Shown here piece by piece: positions 31,136-34,495 of a stretch of DNA of 34,495 bases. Positions within the stretch are counted from its first letter, which is position 1. Each line of letters begins with the position of its first letter. The DNA is taken from positions 1 through 34,495 of the forward strand of contig JAHZKP010000127.1 of the NCBI GenBank assembly GCA_022600345.1, read 5' to 3'. Source of the DNA: Alphaproteobacteria bacterium (GTDB lineage: Bacteria; Pseudomonadota; Alphaproteobacteria; Rhizobiales; Hyphomicrobiaceae). Under the pieces are notes generated by a model. It was not told where the DNA came from and did no database searches. It worked only from the letters and a program-made list of their open reading frames with translations. The position numbers were made by a program, and so were the translations under genes.

Positions 31136-34100
31136 ATGCTTCTCGATCCCCGCTGGCTCAATAAGAACTCGACCCGCAGCAATAAGCCGTCATTGAAACA
31201 ATTGGCAATGAGCTCCGTTTCCGCCCTTTCCCGCTCGGCATTAATCGCCAGCAAAACACCATTCCGTTCACGCCCCCCATCTCAAACCTCAGAGATATTC
31301 GCCAAACTCATTGCAACCCTTGGCCTCACACGGTTCTTCCGCAGGCGTGCAGCCGTACTCCGCCGCCACGCCCGCAGAGCCCGTGAAGCAATCATCCACA
31401 ACCAGCAGCGCAGACAACAACGTGCTCAACGCCGCAAGCAACAACTCCTTGCCCAAGGCGGCGCCAGTGGCCTGCATGCCCTCGAACCCCGCATGGTGTT
31501 TGATGCCGCAGCCGCTGTCACAGCCGAAAACGCTGCCGATCAGGTCGCCCAACAGCAAGCCAGCGACGCCCAGAGCGCCGACGCCCCACCGCCCACCGAA
31601 AATAAAGCCACCGCGGATGCCGAATTAACCGCGGCTGCCGATAACATCCCCACAGCATCTGACCGCAACGAAATCGCCTTCATAGATTCCAGCGTCCAAG
31701 ATATCGCCGAACTGCTTTCCGGCATTGACCCGTCGACTGAAATCATCATGCTGTCGCCCAACGAGGATGGCGTTGAACAGATTGCCGCCGCCCTTGAAGG
31801 CCGCGAGAACATCGACGCAATTCACCTCCTTTCCCACGGTGAGCAGGGCCGTATCTTCCTGGGCAACGATGTCCTCGATACCGCCAGCATGCAAGGCGAA
31901 CACCTCGACGACCTGACCGCCATCCGAAGCTCATTATCGGCAGAAGGTGACATCCTCATCTACGGCTGCGACTTCACCAGCGGTGAGGCTGGCCTGGAGG
32001 CTGCCATGCTGCTCGGCTCGATTACCGGTGCCGACATCGCTGCTTCGAGCGATGCCACCGGCAGCGCCGATTTGGGCGGCGACTGGGATCTGGAAACGAA
32101 CGTCGGCACGGTGGAGACCGATAAAATCAACGCGGCCGAATACAATGGCCTGCTCGCACCGCTGAGCGTCACTCCCGTTGGCACCGGCGGCGTCGATGCC
32201 ACGACACTTGCACAACAGATCGTCGGCACCGATGTCTCGATCGTCAGCGCGACCCTTGGCGGCGCCAATTCCCAAGCCGGTACATTCTCTGGCGCTACTG
32301 GATACAACCCCGCCTGGCTCGCCTTCGACAATGGCGTCGTCCTGTCAAGCGGCACCGCCACAAGCCTGACCGCCAGCAACACCGCAGACGGCGATTTTCT
32401 GAACATGGGCCAGCCGGGAACGGCTGATTTTGACGCCGTGGGCGGCGGCACATCTTTTGATGCCTCCTATATCGACATCAAGTTCGTGCCCAACAACGAC
32501 CGCATCGCGCTGGAATTTGTTTTCGGCTCCGATGAATATAACGAATACGTCTACGCCTCGGTCAACGACGCCATCGGCATCTGGGTCGACGGCACCAACA
32601 TTGCTCTCAACCCGACTGGCGACCCGATCGGTATCGACACCATCAACCAGGCCGCCGACTTCAATCCGGGCAGCGGAAGCCAGGCCAACGATCCCAACCC
32701 CGCAAATGGCGTTTACGATTCCTCCGCCCCCGCCCTCTACGTCAACAACGACATCAACGACGGCGGCCCGGTCTATTCCACCTCGATGGACGGCTTCACC
32801 CGCACGCTTGGAGCCAACATCACCGTTACGCCCGGCGTTGAAACGACCATCCGCATCGGCATCGCCGACATTGGCGACGGTGTCTGGTCGTCCTGGCTCC
32901 TGATCCGCGGAGACAGCTTCCAGTCCAACCTTATTGCTGAAAACGATGCAGTCGGAACCACCGTCGACACCCCGGTCACCTTCAGCCCGACCGCCAATGA
33001 TGTCGACTTCGACGATGACGCCATCTCAATCATCAACATTGCCGACCAGCCGATCACGGCAGGCAACTCAGTCGTGCTGGCGTCTGGCGGAACAGTCCTG
33101 CTTAACAATGACAACACGCTGACCTACACACCGCCCGCCGGCTCCACGGCCCCCGAATTGTTCACCTATACGATCACTGATTCCAACGGCAACACCGCCA
33201 CCGCCTATGTCACCGTCAACGTCGTATCGGGCGCCGCCCCGACGCTTGACCTCGACGCTTCCGCTGCCGGCACCGGCTTTGCAACATCCTATTCCGCAGG
33301 CGGCACACCGGTTGCGATAGCCGACATCGACACCTCAGTCGTCGACACGGATTCAAGCATCGCCAGCGCAACAATCGGCATTTCCAGCTCCTTTGCAGGC
33401 GACCAACTGGCAGCAGGCTCGCTGCCCGCCGGCATTACCGTTGATACGGCAAGCTCCAGCGCAACCAGCATCGTCCTGACCGGCAACGCTTCACCGGCCG
33501 ACTATGCCGCGGCAATCGAAGCGATCACGTTCTCCAACTCGGATGCAAACCCCGACACCACCGATCGTCAGGTCGCAGTCCAGATTACCGATACGCAAGG
33601 GCTGTCCTCCAACCTCGCCCAGGCGACCATCTCTATCTCAGCAAACCAGTCACCCACTGCAGTCAATGACACCTTCTCGACCGACGACGCCACATCGGTC
33701 ACCATCGACGTCATTGGCGGTCCCGGAGCCGACAGCGACCCCGATGGCGATAGCCTGACCGTGACCCACGTCGATGGCAACGCCATTACCGACGGTGGAC
33801 CAGGCGTTGCTGTCACAGGAGGAACCGTCACTCTTGTGTCTGGCGAGCTTGTCTTCACCCCATCCGGAGCCGGCTCACCGTCCTTCACCTACACAATCGA
33901 CGACGGTAAAGGTGGCACCGATCAGGCCACGGTCACCGGCACCGTAACGCCCTCAAACCTTCCGCCAGTGGCAAACGACTCAACCTCATCAGGCGATGAA
34001 GACAACGACATACCCATAGCCCTTACCGGCACAGACAGCGATGGCAGCATTGCCACGGTTTCGGTGACGTCGCTGCCGCCAGCTTCAGAAGGCATCCTCT

Positions 34101-34495
34101 ATTACGCGGGCGGCACTCTACCGGTCTCCACCAGTACGCCACTGACCGCGGCCGAGGCGGCAGACCTTGTCTTCACTCCGGCCGAGAACTTCCATGGCAC
34201 CGTGACAGTCTCATTCACGGTCACCGACGATGACGGCGCATCAAGTGGCTCTGCAAACGAAGTTATAACCGTCAATCCGGTCAACGATGACCCCACCGCC
34301 GTTGATAACGACTACACCGCCTGCGAAGACGATACAGCTAGCGTCATCGGCAATGCGCTGACCGATAACGATAGCGGCGTCGATGCCGATCCCGATGGCG
34401 ACGACCTCGAACTGATCGCCGCTTCGAACGTTGCCGGAACAGCAGGCGGCCTGTTCTCCGTCACGACCAACGGCCAAGTCACCTTCGACCCCAAC
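31136..34495 (+). CDS. giant LEPR/DUF4347/cadherin-like surface protein, N-terminal part
   Basis: The first 1120 codons of an uninterrupted frame that runs off the right edge. Residues 1-65 have no classical signal peptide. Residues 66-101 are very Arg-rich (14 Arg). LEPRMVFDAA at 116-125 is the LEPR motif seen at the start of giant surface proteins. DUF4347 covers about 179-338, with HLLSHGEQG (H234) and IYGCDFTSGEAG (C278). A choice-of-anchor L domain (about 345-600) follows, with FVFGSDEYNEYVYASVNDAI. The rest is cadherin/VCBS-like repeats (AENDAVGTTVDTPVTFSPTA, DSDPDGDSLTVTHV, SFTVTDDDGASSG) rich in Asp for calcium. GGAG is 8 bases before the ATG. It is likely an adhesin or biofilm protein exported by the adjacent genes. 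Confidence 0.85.
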   Translation, partial: MLLDPRWLNKNSTRSNKPSLKQLAMSSVSALSRSALIASKTPFRSRPPSQTSEIFAKLIATLGLTRFFRRRAAVLRRHARRAREAIIHNQQRRQQRAQRRKQQLLAQGGASGLHALEPRMVFDAAAAVTAENAADQVAQQQASDAQSADAPPPTENKATADAELTAAADNIPTASDRNEIAFIDSSVQDIAELLSGIDPSTEIIMLSPNEDGVEQIAAALEGRENIDAIHLLSHGEQGRIFLGNDVLDTASMQGEHLDDLTAIRSSLSAEGDILIYGCDFTSGEAGLEAAMLLGSITGADIAASSDATGSADLGGDWDLETNVGTVETDKINAAEYNGLLAPLSVTPVGTGGVDATTLAQQIVGTDVSIVSATLGGANSQAGTFSGATGYNPAWLAFDNGVVLSSGTATSLTASNTADGDFLNMGQPGTADFDAVGGGTSFDASYIDIKFVPNNDRIALEFVFGSDEYNEYVYASVNDAIGIWVDGTNIALNPTGDPIGIDTINQAADFNPGSGSQANDPNPANGVYDSSAPALYVNNDINDGGPVYSTSMDGFTRTLGANITVTPGVETTIRIGIADIGDGVWSSWLLIRGDSFQSNLIAENDAVGTTVDTPVTFSPTANDVDFDDDAISIINIADQPITAGNSVVLASGGTVLLNNDNTLTYTPPAGSTAPELFTYTITDSNGNTATAYVTVNVVSGAAPTLDLDASAAGTGFATSYSAGGTPVAIADIDTSVVDTDSSIASATIGISSSFAGDQLAAGSLPAGITVDTASSSATSIVLTGNASPADYAAAIEAITFSNSDANPDTTDRQVAVQITDTQGLSSNLAQATISISANQSPTAVNDTFSTDDATSVTIDVIGGPGADSDPDGDSLTVTHVDGNAITDGGPGVAVTGGTVTLVSGELVFTPSGAGSPSFTYTIDDGKGGTDQATVTGTVTPSNLPPVANDSTSSGDEDNDIPIALTGTDSDGSIATVSVTSLPPASEGILYYAGGTLPVSTSTPLTAAEAADLVFTPAENFHGTVTVSFTVTDDDGASSGSANEVITVNPVNDDPTAVDNDYTACEDDTASVIGNALTDNDSGVDADPDGDDLELIAASNVAGTAGGLFSVTTNGQVTFDPN

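Noticed and set aside
31289-34494. Many frames on both strands in the last 3.2 kb
   Set aside because: The single uninterrupted frame from 31136 to the edge has a clear domain series and ribosome site; the others are shadows.

Overview
The window looks like chromosome of a methylotrophic or alcohol-oxidising alphaproteobacterium, probably of the Hyphomicrobium/Hyphomicrobiales type. This rests on the moderately high GC (judged by eye), the PQQ-quinoprotein cluster with its accessory genes, the CysI/DUF2849/CobA assimilatory sulfur operon order, a CioAB-type quinol oxidase, and rhizobial-style 'agagca..tccga' intergenic palindromes. No tRNA, rRNA, transposase, phage gene or CRISPR array was seen.

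Layout. (1) 1-4069: a small secreted protein and a striking 870-aa secreted or anchored protein with an acidic middle and a roughly 400-residue Lys/Arg/Ala tail, set among palindromes and hairpins. (2) 4070-12637: a quinoprotein alcohol-oxidation locus. On the minus strand are a beta-propeller protein, a translationally coupled CXXCW rhodanese-like protein and an unrecognised periplasmic protein. On the plus strand are a PedF-like cytochrome c, a quinoprotein-associated substrate-binding protein, a SoxYZ-like carrier and a relay-system metallohydrolase, then an ExaF/PedH-type PQQ alcohol dehydrogenase. That enzyme carries the second Asp (WDYD) that marks lanthanide-dependent enzymes, and its gene ends in a strong terminator. 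(3) 12783-16070: a NarL-type response regulator facing a cytoplasmic hybrid histidine kinase and a FIST-domain sensor. The set resembles the ErbR/NahK/NosP genes near the Pseudomonas exa locus and probably regulates it. (4) 16507-18683: a DUF1194 protein, about 0.9 kb of mosaic structured repeats with no gene, and a small Cys-rich secreted protein. (5) 19049-23322: an assimilatory sulfate reduction operon on the minus strand in the order ferredoxin, cobA, DUF2849, cysI, cysH. CysH carries an N-terminal DUF934 domain. Almost all junctions overlap. (6) 23562-26126: cyanide-insensitive bd-type oxidase genes cioA-cioB plus a 42-aa DUF2474 subunit gene. (7) 26524 to the right edge: three adaptor/protease genes followed by the first 1120 codons of a giant repeat protein. 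The adaptors are an RND-type adaptor, a GAF-like/TM/HlyD protein, and a PqqD-like/M50 protease/HlyD protein. The giant protein has an Arg-rich leader, an LEPR motif, DUF4347, choice-of-anchor L and cadherin/VCBS-like repeats.

The last block is the best candidate for a poorly described system. It looks like a dedicated export and proteolytic maturation apparatus for a giant surface protein, in which a peptide-recognition domain is fused to a membrane protease and the substrate carries a His/Cys dyad resembling clan CD peptidases. This is inference from architecture. The substrate gene and any outer-membrane partner continue beyond the window.
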